Positions 42,503-49,232 of a DNA stretch of 50,251 nt are shown piece by piece. The position numbers and the translations under genes are program-made. This DNA comes from DASUPK01 sp963736685 (GTDB taxonomy: Bacteria; Actinomycetota; Thermoleophilia; Solirubrobacterales; 70-9), in NCBI GenBank assembly GCA_963736685.1, contig CAVTPZ010000030.1:1-50251 (forward strand), written 5' to 3'. The notes beneath the pieces were generated by a model. The model did no database searches and was not told where the DNA came from. It saw nothing but the letters and a program-made list of their open reading frames with translations. Numbering within the stretch: position 1 is the stretch's first letter; each line of letters opens with the position of its first letter.

Positions 42503-43132
42503 ATGCTGAGCTATCTACAGGCGATCGTCATCGCGCTCGTCCAGGGCGTGACCGAGCTCCTCCCCGTCTCCAGCCTCGGCCACTCGGTCCTGGTCCCGGC
42601 CTGGATCGGCGGGAGCTGGGAGACGCTGGTGACGCAGTCTTCGGGGCCCCACAGCGAGTCCTCCTTCTATCTCGCCTTCATTGTCGCCCTACATGTCGCG
42701 ACCGCCCTCGCGCTGCTCTGGCTCTTCCGTGCCGACTGGATCCGAATCATCGCCGGCTTCCTGCCCACCGTCCGTCGGGCATTCAGCGGGGAGGGGGTCG
42801 GCCCACGCGACTTCGACGAGGGACTGTCCCGGCTGATCATCCTGGCGACGATCCCGGTCGGGATCACCGGTCTGGCCCTCGAGCACGTCTTCCGCATAGC
42901 GTTCGCCAAGCCGGTCGCGGCCAGCGTGTTCCTGTTCATCAACGGCCTAATCCTGCTCACCGGCGATCACATCCACGGACAGGTCGCGGTCGGGTTCGTC
43001 ATCTGCGGAGTCACCGCCTATTTCTCGGCCAAGTACCTGCTGCGGTATTTCGAGACTCGGTCCATACGGCCCTTCGCGATCTATCGCCTCGTGGCGGGCG
43101 CGATCAGCGCGGTTCGCTTCGGGTTGTTCTGA
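42503..43132 (+). CDS. UppP/BacA homologue lacking the second catalytic motif
   Basis: 209 residues; full-length undecaprenyl-diphosphatases have about 260-280. The N-terminus has the first motif intact (QGVTELLPVSSLGH, residues 14-27, with Glu and His), and the C-terminus is normal ('VGFVICGVTAYFSAKYLLRYFETRSIRPFAIYRLV'). Between residues 155 and 162 about 60-70 residues are missing in frame, including the usual A-L-x-P-G-x-S-R-S-G-x-T loop. It probably cannot act as a normal undecaprenyl-pyrophosphate phosphatase. It could be inactive, or a regulatory or structural derivative. Box 5 upstream suggests it is still controlled. Confidence 0.88.
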   Translation: MLSYLQAIVIALVQGVTELLPVSSLGHSVLVPAWIGGSWETLVTQSSGPHSESSFYLAFIVALHVATALALLWLFRADWIRIIAGFLPTVRRAFSGEGVGPRDFDEGLSRLIILATIPVGITGLALEHVFRIAFAKPVAASVFLFINGLILLTGDHIHGQVAVGFVICGVTAYFSAKYLLRYFETRSIRPFAIYRLVAGAISAVRFGLF

Positions 43133-43294
43133 GCCCACGCCGAGCAGCAGTGCTGCCCTCGAATTCAGTGCGCGAGAGGACTGGCTGCCACTCCCAACAT
43201 CCGAGGTTCGGTCGTAGTCTCCCGGACTCCAGACGACGCGAATGAGAACCCGGGCGGCGTGGAGCCGGGAGGACCGACGGTGGCGTAGGAGGAC

Positions 43295-44263
43295 TTGATC
43301 AAGGCGATCGTCCAGCACAGGTACGGCTCACCCGGCGTCCTGGAGCTCAAGGACGTCGACAGACCGGTCGCGAAAGAAATCGAGGTGCTCGTACGAGTTC
43401 GCGCCGCGGCCGTCAATATCGGCAACTGGCACCTTCTCAGGGGCATCCCCTACGCCATGCGTCCGGCAGTGGGGCTGTTCAAGCCTAAGCACGAGATACC
43501 GGGACTCGATCTGGCGGGGCAGGTTGAAGCGGTCGGCGCGAGCGTGAAGCACCTTCAGCCAGGTGATGAGGTCTTCGGCTGGTGCGACGGCGCCTTCGCC
43601 GAATACGCCTGCGTTGAAGAGGACAACCTCCTGGCGAAGCCGGACAACCTCACGTTTGAGCAATCGGCGGCCGTTGGAGACTCGGCCTTCACCGCCCTCA
43701 ATGGCGTTCGCGATCAAGGGAGGGTTCAGCCGGAACAGAAGGTGATGATCAACGGCGCGTCGGGCGGCGTAGGCACGTTCGCCGTGCAGATCGCCAAGTC
43801 GTTCGGAGCGAACGTGACCGGCGTGTGCAGCGCGAGGAACGTGGACATGGTCCGGTCGATCGGCGCGGACCAGGTCATCGATTACACCCAGGAGGACTTC
43901 ACCCAGGATCCACAGCAGTACGACGTGATGCTCGATCTGGTGGGAAATCGATCATTGTCGGACTGCAGACGGGCGCTGACCCCTCAGGGAACCTACGTCC
44001 TGGTTGGGGTATCGGATATGGACCGTTGGCTCGGACTCGCTCGCCAGATCAAGGTGCTCTCGTCGTCACCGTTCGTGCGCCAGCGGATGCGCATCTTCAT
44101 TACAAGGCACACCAAGGAGGATCTGGTTGTCCTGAAGGAACTCGTGGAGTCCGGAAAGGTCACGCCGATCATCGATCGGCGCTACCAGCTCAGCGAGGTT
44201 CCGGAAGCCCTCCGGTACCAAGGTGAAGGCCACTCCCGAGGAAAGATCGTGATCACCGTCTAA
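43295..44263 (+). CDS. zinc-independent MDR-family NAD(P)-dependent oxidoreductase
   Basis: 322 residues. Quinone-oxidoreductase-type medium-chain dehydrogenase: N-terminal GroES-like domain (VRVRAAAVNIGNWHLLRG, GLDLAGQVEAVG, PGDEVFG) and Rossmann domain with NGASGGVGTFAVQIAK and 'IDYTQEDFTQ', ending GKIVITV. No catalytic-zinc Cys/His set. Substrate probably a quinone or enone. The start is odd: the family begins M-K-A-I-V, but here the codons are TTG ATC AAG. AGGAGG (43288-43293) is only one base from TTG but five from ATC. TTG 43295 is the conventional choice. Confidence 0.92.
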   Translation: MIKAIVQHRYGSPGVLELKDVDRPVAKEIEVLVRVRAAAVNIGNWHLLRGIPYAMRPAVGLFKPKHEIPGLDLAGQVEAVGASVKHLQPGDEVFGWCDGAFAEYACVEEDNLLAKPDNLTFEQSAAVGDSAFTALNGVRDQGRVQPEQKVMINGASGGVGTFAVQIAKSFGANVTGVCSARNVDMVRSIGADQVIDYTQEDFTQDPQQYDVMLDLVGNRSLSDCRRALTPQGTYVLVGVSDMDRWLGLARQIKVLSSSPFVRQRMRIFITRHTKEDLVVLKELVESGKVTPIIDRRYQLSEVPEALRYQGEGHSRGKIVITV

Positions 44264-44327
44264 GCCGGATCGGATGCGTCCGGACGCCTGTTTTGCGCGA
44301 ACTGCAGCGCCAGCAAAAGGTTGCGTC

Positions 44328-44498
44328 TTAGTTCAAGGCCCAGCCGAAGGCGACAACGGCAAACGCGAAAATCAGGACGGTGATCGGGGTCGTCGTTTGA
44401 CCGGCGCCAAGGAGGTCAAGGAAAAGATATGTGGCGATCGCGGTGACCAGGCCAAGGAACAAGGCCGCGATCCATCTGATCGATCCCTCGAACCTCAC
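44328..44498 (-). CDS. 56-aa two-helix membrane protein
   Basis: GTG start at 44496-44498; reads MRFEGSIRWIAALFLG, first helix to 'YLFLDLL', a short G-A-G-Q-T-T-T loop, second helix 'ITVLIFAFAVVAFGWALN'. Charged residues at the ends and two clean hydrophobic helices argue for a real small membrane protein. Size and the closing GWA resemble the 55-aa pair at 35157 and 35335. It lies 108 bases after the mannosyltransferase stop on the same strand. Ribosome site weak. Confidence 0.6.
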   Translation of the reverse strand: MRFEGSIRWIAALFLGLVTAIATYLFLDLLGAGQTTTPITVLIFAFAVVAFGWALN

Positions 44499-44606
44499 GG
44501 ACAGATTGTCGCCCGTCCGCAGAGCACGGTAGGCGGGGATTTCGGGGCAGCGGACCGGATACCCATTCCATGCAAGAGCGGCGTCATGCCCTCAGTCCCA
44601 GTCCCG

Positions 44607-45860
44607 CTACGGCGCCATGATCCAGACGGCGAAGAGCCCGCTGGTGATGGCCATGAGCACCCCGAAGACCGTCAGGACAGGGCCGAGGCGACGATCGCGC
44701 TCATGTAGCCAAAGGGCGAGGGCGATCCAAAGTGGGAAGAGAACAGATTCGAAGCGCGGCAAGGACATGAGAGGCGAGCCCCGGGCCGGAAACGAAAGCG
44801 CCAGCGCGAGCCCGCAGATCGCATAAGCCGTGTAGGCGGCGGGCAGTCGGCGCCACGACTCGCGAAGCAGCCACAGTCCGGCCAGCATGAAGCCGCTGAG
44901 CAGCACCTCGCGGAGATCAATCCATGCCGGTGGAACACCGCTGCCGATCGAGTTGGCCGAGCGTCCGACGCCCGGTACGAGCAAGTCGAAGACCGAGCGA
45001 AGGCCGCTCCAAAGGCCGCCGACGATGCCGCCCAGCGGAACGAGGCTGCGATGCCACTTGGCCTGGGCCGCAAACAGCGCGGTGGGATCGCCGGTCGTCT
45101 TGGCGAGGACTGCCATGAAAAGGCCCAAGCCCGCCGGGATCGCGAGTAGCCAGAGGAGGTTCCAGCGGGGGCGATAACGGATCCCGAAGCGGCCTCTTGG
45201 CGAGTCCACCTTCCGCCGGTTGCTCCTCGGGCCATGGAGGTAGATGATCAGCAGCGGCACGAGCAGCAGGATCCCTCCGCTTCGTGTCGCCGCTGCCGCG
45301 CCTCCCGCCAGCCCGGCCATAGCCCACCGTTCCTGACGGGCGGCATAGATCGCCCCTACCGAGGCGAGGAGCAGCAGAGGCTCCGAGTAGACCGCAGAGA
45401 GGACCATCGCGCCGGGAAACCAGGCCGCGATCCAGATCGTCGAGCGGGCGCGCTCGAGTCCGAAGTCCAGCGTCACAAGCCGATGTAGGAAGTAGAGAGC
45501 GGTGAGGCTGCTGGCGATGCTGACCGTGACACCGACGAGGGCCGGCGAGCCGAGTCGGTCTCCAAAGGCCAGGATCGCTGGCAAGACAGGAAAGAAGGCC
45601 GCCCTCGACCCTGCCTCGTAGCCATGCTGGGCGATCGTCAGATACCAGATCGAATCGAAGCGAGCGACTGGTGCGGCGAACAGGTTGGCGATGCTCCCGC
45701 CAAAAGATTGACCCAGGTTGAGCGGATCGAGATGGGTTGCGCTCTTTGCGTGCCAACCGAAGATCGCGATCGCGAGAAGTGCTCCCGCCCAAACGACGGC
45801 TCGGGACGAGAAGAACGCCGATCTGACGTCTCGCGCGGCGGCGAGTCGCTCGGCGCTCAC
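44607..45860 (-). CDS. PIG-V-like membrane mannosyltransferase
   Basis: 417 residues from GTG 45858-45860, 29 bases after the propeller gene. The frame is open upstream through that gene, which I treat as a shadow. About nine to ten membrane helices; 'PVARFDSIWYLTIAQHGYE' with 'AAFFPVLPAILAFGD' is the signature of the GPI-mannosyltransferase (PIG-V) family, where the Asp of FDS(I/A)WY is catalytic. In bacteria such proteins are thought to add mannose from a polyprenol donor to lipids or proteins at the outer face. Same operon as the YncE-like propeller. Confidence 0.9.
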   Translation of the reverse strand: MSAERLAAARDVRSAFFSSRAVVWAGALLAIAIFGWHAKSATHLDPLNLGQSFGGSIANLFAAPVARFDSIWYLTIAQHGYEAGSRAAFFPVLPAILAFGDRLGSPALVGVTVSIASSLTALYFLHRLVTLDFGLERARSTIWIAAWFPGAMVLSAVYSEPLLLLASVGAIYAARQERWAMAGLAGGAAAATRSGGILLLVPLLIIYLHGPRSNRRKVDSPRGRFGIRYRPRWNLLWLLAIPAGLGLFMAVLAKTTGDPTALFAAQAKWHRSLVPLGGIVGGLWSGLRSVFDLLVPGVGRSANSIGSGVPPAWIDLREVLLSGFMLAGLWLLRESWRRLPAAYTAYAICGLALALSFPARGSPLMSLPRFESVLFPLWIALALWLHERDRRLGPVLTVFGVLMAITSGLFAVWIMAP

Positions 45861-45889
45861 TCTCGGCGCAGCTGCGGAGGCCCGAGCCT

Positions 45890-47143
45890 CTACCGGAACA
45901 CTCCTGTGTGCCCGAGCGAGTAGCGACCCGGCTGTGGGTAGACGCAGAGCCCGTGTGGTCCGCTCCCGACCGGGATTCGAGCGAGCAGCCTCCCGGTCAC
46001 GGTCGAGATGGCGTAGACGACGGCGTTGTAGCGACCGGTCAGCCAGAGGACCTTGCCGTCGGCGGAGACGCCGCCCATGTCCGGGCTGCCGCCGCCGGGG
46101 ATCCTCCACTTGTGGACCACGCTGCGAGTAGCGAAGGAGATCACCGAGACCGACCCCTCCATTCGGTTCGAGACGTACAGAAAACGCGAATCCCGGCTCA
46201 CGTAGAGACCGTGGGCGCCCATCCCGGTGGGAATAAACTTGACCGTGCGCAGGGTCTTGGCGTCGATGACCCAGACGCCGTTGCTGGCCATGTCGGCGAC
46301 GTAGAAGTCCCGCCCGTCCGGCGAGAGCTTCACGTCCTGGGGCATGGCGCCGGACCGGAGCGTCGTTGTCTTCACGACCCTTTCCCGACGGACGTCGACC
46401 ATGATCAGCTTGCCGTCGAACTCACAGCTGGTGAGAAGGAAGCGCCCATCAGCGGTGAAGTCCATGTGGTTGACGCCGGAGCAGGGGACCGCGAGCGAGT
46501 GGTGCAGATGCATCGTCTGCGCGTCGCGGAAATCGAGACGGGCGCGTCGCTCGGAGACGACGATCGCGTAGTGCCCGTCCGGAGTGAAGTAGAGGTTGTA
46601 AGGGTCTGTCACCGGGACGGTCCGACCCGGTCTGCCGGTGGCCGGATTGATCGCGGTCAGGCTGTTGCCCTGGTCGTTGTTGACCCAAAGTGTCTTCAGG
46701 TCGTAGGAGGGCACGACGTGCTGCGGGTTTGCCCCTACCGGGAACTGATCGATCACCCGGTAGGTGGCCGGGTTGATCACGCTGACCGTTCCGCTCTCGC
46801 TGTTCGGTACGTAGACCCTGGCCGGGAAATTCCGGACGGTGGGGGAGAGTCTCCCGGGGGCGTCTGCGGCGTAGACGTTGTGCGGATCGAGCGGGCCAGG
46901 GACGACGAACCTGCCCGTCGGGGTGGTGTCGGAGCTGAGAGGAACCCGCGAGTCTTGGCTTGCAGAGCCGCCCGTGAGTTTGGCAATCAGAAGGCCAATC
47001 AGAATGATCCAGGCGAACAGCGAGGCCACCCCGAAGAGCCGCCGCCGCCGGAAGCGCTGACGGCGGCGGGCAGCATCACGCCGGCGCCGTTCGCGCCGGA
47101 CCCAATCCCCGGGATCCGGGGTCAGTGATCGTTCTGATGTCAC
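45890..47143 (-). CDS. membrane-anchored YncE-like beta-propeller protein
   Basis: 417 residues from GTG 47141-47143. A highly basic N-terminus (RRERRRRDAARRRQRFRRRR) precedes one membrane helix (about 37-55), so the rest is outside. From about 100 it has repeated blades: 'ARVYVPNSESGTVSVINPATYRVIDQFPVGANPQHV', 'KTLWVNNDQGNSLTAINPATG', 'VYVSRDSRFLYVSNRMEGSVSVIS', as in YncE/YVTN-family seven-blade propellers. Such proteins bind other macromolecules at the cell surface. Box 6 lies about 52 bases upstream. It leads the operon with the mannosyltransferase. Confidence 0.92.
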   Translation of the reverse strand: MTSERSLTPDPGDWVRRERRRRDAARRRQRFRRRRLFGVASLFAWIILIGLLIAKLTGGSASQDSRVPLSSDTTPTGRFVVPGPLDPHNVYAADAPGRLSPTVRNFPARVYVPNSESGTVSVINPATYRVIDQFPVGANPQHVVPSYDLKTLWVNNDQGNSLTAINPATGRPGRTVPVTDPYNLYFTPDGHYAIVVSERRARLDFRDAQTMHLHHSLAVPCSGVNHMDFTADGRFLLTSCEFDGKLIMVDVRRERVVKTTTLRSGAMPQDVKLSPDGRDFYVADMASNGVWVIDAKTLRTVKFIPTGMGAHGLYVSRDSRFLYVSNRMEGSVSVISFATRSVVHKWRIPGGGSPDMGGVSADGKVLWLTGRYNAVVYAISTVTGRLLARIPVGSGPHGLCVYPQPGRYSLGHTGVFR

Positions 47144-47195
47144 ACAGTCGAGGTTGCGGGCGGCATCTCGTCCCGCCTAACGGTTCCACCGACGG

Positions 47196-47212
47196 CATGA
47201 CAGGAACCTGAA
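47196..47212 (-). promoter_or_regulatory. TTCAGG-type direct repeat box 6
   Basis: Minus strand: TTCAGG, ttcct, GTCATG, 11-bp period, pointing toward the propeller-mannosyltransferase operon. Confidence 0.55.
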
Positions 47213-47254
47213 TGCTTCGGGCGCAGCTGCCTGAGGGCAACAAGGAGCCGCGGG

Positions 47255-47950
47255 TCAGTCCGCCGACTCTTCGACGAACTGCGCTCGGGGGCCAGGCGGC
47301 TTGGAGCGGCTGCGCAGGTGTCGAGCGAGCAGAAAGGCGACAACGAGTCCTACGAGGGCGACCGCCGCGTAGTCGGCGTAGCGGAAGGAGTGATGAAAGT
47401 TCTCCCAACTGCCGCCGAGCGCCCAGCCGGCACCTGCGAACCCGAAGCACCAGATCGCCGAGCCGAGAAGCGTCATGGGAACGTAGACGGGCATCGGCGT
47501 GCGGAAGACGCCAGCGGGGATCGAGATGAATGAACGGACCACGGGGGTGATCCGCCCGAGGAAGACTGCGCGGGCCCCGAAACGGTCGAACCAGCGCTCG
47601 GCACGCGCGAGAGTCTCGGCGCTGATGTGAAACCAACGGCCGTGGCGCTCGAGCAGCGGCCGGCCGCCCGAGCGGCCGATCACCCAGCCGACCAATGCCC
47701 CGAAGAGGTAGCCGAGGCTCCCGGAGAGGGCGAGGGCGACGTAGCTCTCGATGCCGTCTTGTAGGTCGATTCCAAGGAGTGAGACCTGCGCCGCGGCGAT
47801 TACCCCGGCAGCCAACACGCCGGCATAGAGCATGATCAACTCACCGCCGACCGGCAGCAGGGCGTCGACCGCCATCAGGACGAAGACGGCGTAGATGCCG
47901 TTCTGGCCGATCCAGTCGGTGATCGTTGTCGTGATGCTTGCCAGCGGCAT
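47255..47950 (-). CDS. DedA-family membrane protein
   Basis: 231 residues from ATG 47948-47950. Core features: 'VLMAVDALLPVGGELIMLYAG' with the acidic residue of the DedA motif, 'SGSLGYLFGALVGWVIGRSGG', 'RHGRWF', 'FDRFGARAVFLGRITPVVRSFISIPAGVFRTPM' (the conserved F-x-R-x-x-P-x-x-R block) and several membrane helices. DedA proteins move or flip lipids such as undecaprenyl phosphate or PE, fitting the UppP remnant in the same island. The frame is open to 48013, but that ATG lies within a TTCAGG box, and the shorter start is coupled to a tiny leader frame. Confidence 0.92.
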   Translation of the reverse strand: MPLASITTTITDWIGQNGIYAVFVLMAVDALLPVGGELIMLYAGVLAAGVIAAAQVSLLGIDLQDGIESYVALALSGSLGYLFGALVGWVIGRSGGRPLLERHGRWFHISAETLARAERWFDRFGARAVFLGRITPVVRSFISIPAGVFRTPMPVYVPMTLLGSAIWCFGFAGAGWALGGSWENFHHSFRYADYAAVALVGLVVAFLLARHLRSRSKPPGPRAQFVEESAD

Positions 47951-47970
47951 CAGCGCATTGTGCTTGCCAT
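47950..47970 (-). CDS. six-codon leader frame coupled to dedA
   Basis: GGAGGAG followed by ATG 47968-47970 reads M-A-S-T-M-R then TGA, and the TGA shares its A with the DedA ATG (TGATG). The only good ribosome site in the region serves this mini-frame, not DedA directly, so DedA may be translated by re-initiation. Could also be chance. Confidence 0.35.
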   Translation of the reverse strand: MASTMR

Positions 47971-48001
47971 TCGCCGCTCCTCCGGCCGTTTGAGGAAACC
48001 A

Positions 48002-48018
48002 TTCAGGCTTCATTCAGG
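48002..48018 (+). promoter_or_regulatory. TTCAGG-type direct repeat box 7
   Basis: TTCAGG, cttca, TTCAGG, perfect pair with 11-bp period, 52 bases upstream of the dedA start. Its orientation is opposite to that at the other genes, so it may repress dedA or serve another transcript. Confidence 0.55.
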
Positions 48019-48128
48019 CCGGTCGGCTGACTCGACGCGGTCCAGTCGAGGCGCTGGGGTTGCCACATAAGATCGGCGACGCTCGCCATGACCGGGACCT
48101 GTCCTCTTCGGCGCCGCTAAGCGTTATC

Positions 48129-48144
48129 GCTTTCCATGCAAAGC
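48129..48144. repeat. hairpin palindrome P4
   Basis: GCTTT, loop ccatgc, AAAGC at 48129-48144, followed by AGCA; the same unit as P1 and P3, with a shorter stem. It is 88 bases before the second copy of the 168-bp module, compared with 33 at P3. Confidence 0.65.
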
Positions 48145-48231
48145 AGCACCTTCGAATCGCGGCTCAGACGGGGAAGGGGGAGCCCGTCTAGCGCCCTCTA
48201 CCCCAACGACACACGTGAGGGGGAGCGCGGT

Positions 48232-48399
48232 GGGCAACAAAAGGGCAACAGACGGGACGGGGCCCAGCCGAACCCAGACGAACTCGAGTCGCGGTACAGA
48301 GCCGAATCCTGAGCCCAGACGAGCGCCACCGAACTCCCCGCACGGTCTACGAAACCGAAGGTCACAGGTTCGAATCCTGTCGGGCGCGCCTCAGGAAAC
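48232..48399 (+). repeat. 168-bp module, copy at the right end of island C
   Basis: Gapless match to 29470-29637 with the att core at the same internal position. The sequences after 48399 and after 29637 no longer agree, so the shared unit stops about ten bases beyond the att core. No gene is seen between 48019 and 48623. Confidence 0.7.
48343..48389 (+). repeat. att repeat copy 4 (tRNA-Arg 3' half)
   Basis: Same 47 bases as tRNA-Arg 23355-23401 and copy 3. Right boundary of island C. Confidence 0.94.
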
Positions 48400-48524
48400 G
48401 CCTGGATCTGGGTCGCGATCGAGTGCGTCGGGGGCTGGATGCGCCTACGCCAGCAGTTATTGCGGCAGTTATTGCGGTGCGAGGACGCGTGCTTCCTCGC
48501 CGAGAGGGTGTGATTCGAGACTGC

Positions 48525-48568
48525 TGCTTTGCATGGACGAAGTGGAGACCCCCTTCTCGTCCAAAGCA
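48525..48568. repeat. imperfect inverted repeat P5
   Basis: TGCTTT-gcat-GGACGA (48525-48540) faces TCGTCC-AAAGCA (48557-48568) across a 16-base loop. The left arm is the complement of the P1/P3/P4 core; the right arm shares 16 bases with P2. The loop region contains a 16-base repeat (48538-48553) found again at 50162-50177. Confidence 0.6.
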
Positions 48569-48623
48569 ATAATGCGGCGGCGACCGCCGAGCTCCCGCGC
48601 CACGAGCGCCGCGAAGCCGAGCG

Positions 48624-49085
48624 TCAGGAGTCTGTGGAAGACAGCCGTGTGAGGAAATCCTTGATCGCGGCCAGCTCGCCTTCGTCGTAGCGCCTGTAGA
48701 AGCCAGGGCCCGTAGCCCGGCTGAGCTGCGCGAGACGCGGGAACAGCTCCCGCTCGATCTTCGCCTCATCGGGCCTGACAATCACCTTTCGCCGGTCGCT
48801 CGAATCGGCCACCCGCTGCGCGAGACCTGCGCGCTCGAGCCGATCGATTACGCCGGTGACCGCCCCGGTGGTCAGGCCCGTCAGCTCGGCGATCCGGCCG
48901 GCCGGGCTCGGCCCGTGCAGGAGCAGCAGACAGAGGCAGGCGAGATCGCTCGGATTCACCCCCACCGCCTCTGCGGCCTCGAAATTCGCGAACAGGATGC
49001 CGATCACGAACTGCCGCAGCTGGAGGACGAGCTCGTCGACCGTCGCCTGCCGCGAGCCGATGTGTTTTTGTTTCGTGTTCGTCAT
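48624..49085 (-). CDS. MarR-family transcriptional regulator
   Basis: 153 residues. Winged-helix core: 'NPSDLACLCLLLLHGPSPAGRIAELTGLTTGAVTGVIDRLERAGLAQRVADSSDRRKVIVRP', the classic MarR recognition helix and wing. N- and C-terminal helices for dimerisation are present. The ATG 49083-49085 is immediately preceded by a perfect inverted repeat, a likely autoregulatory operator. Divergent from the short-chain dehydrogenase gene, its probable target. The ligand is unknown. Confidence 0.93.
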   Translation of the reverse strand: MTNTKQKHIGSRQATVDELVLQLRQFVIGILFANFEAAEAVGVNPSDLACLCLLLLHGPSPAGRIAELTGLTTGAVTGVIDRLERAGLAQRVADSSDRRKVIVRPDEAKIERELFPRLAQLSRATGPGFYRRYDEGELAAIKDFLTRLSSTDS

Positions 49086-49105
49086 TAGCTTAGTTTGCTA
49101 AGCTA
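49086..49105. promoter_or_regulatory. perfect inverted repeat, candidate MarR operator
   Basis: TAGCTTAG (49086-49093), tttg, CTAAGCTA (49098-49105). It touches the marR start codon, so bound protein would block marR expression, and it lies 128 bases before the dehydrogenase start. Size and symmetry fit a MarR dimer site. Confidence 0.7.
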
Positions 49106-49232
49106 GCCGCCTAGGTAAGACTCTCATACATTCTAACGAGAGGAGAGGCCTAGCCGTCGTATCCACCCCGCGGTCTGACCGCGCCATCCAGCCAACCCTG
49201 GCTGGACCTACAGAAAATGAGAGGGAAGTCTG

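Larger units (their letters stand above)
29628..48389 (+). mobile_element. island C between att copies 3 and 4
   Basis: An 18.7-kb segment bounded by tRNA-Arg 3'-half repeats at 29581 and 48343. It carries envelope, transport, glycosyltransfer and two-component genes and all seven TTCAGG-type boxes found in the window. No integrase, relaxase or transposase gene is visible, so it is either degenerate or moved by functions in trans. The mobile reading rests on the flanking repeats. Confidence 0.55.

Noticed and set aside
44607..46109. Mannosyltransferase starting at 46109
   Set aside because: The first 80 residues lie inside the propeller gene and are Arg-rich; GTG 45860 follows that gene's stop.
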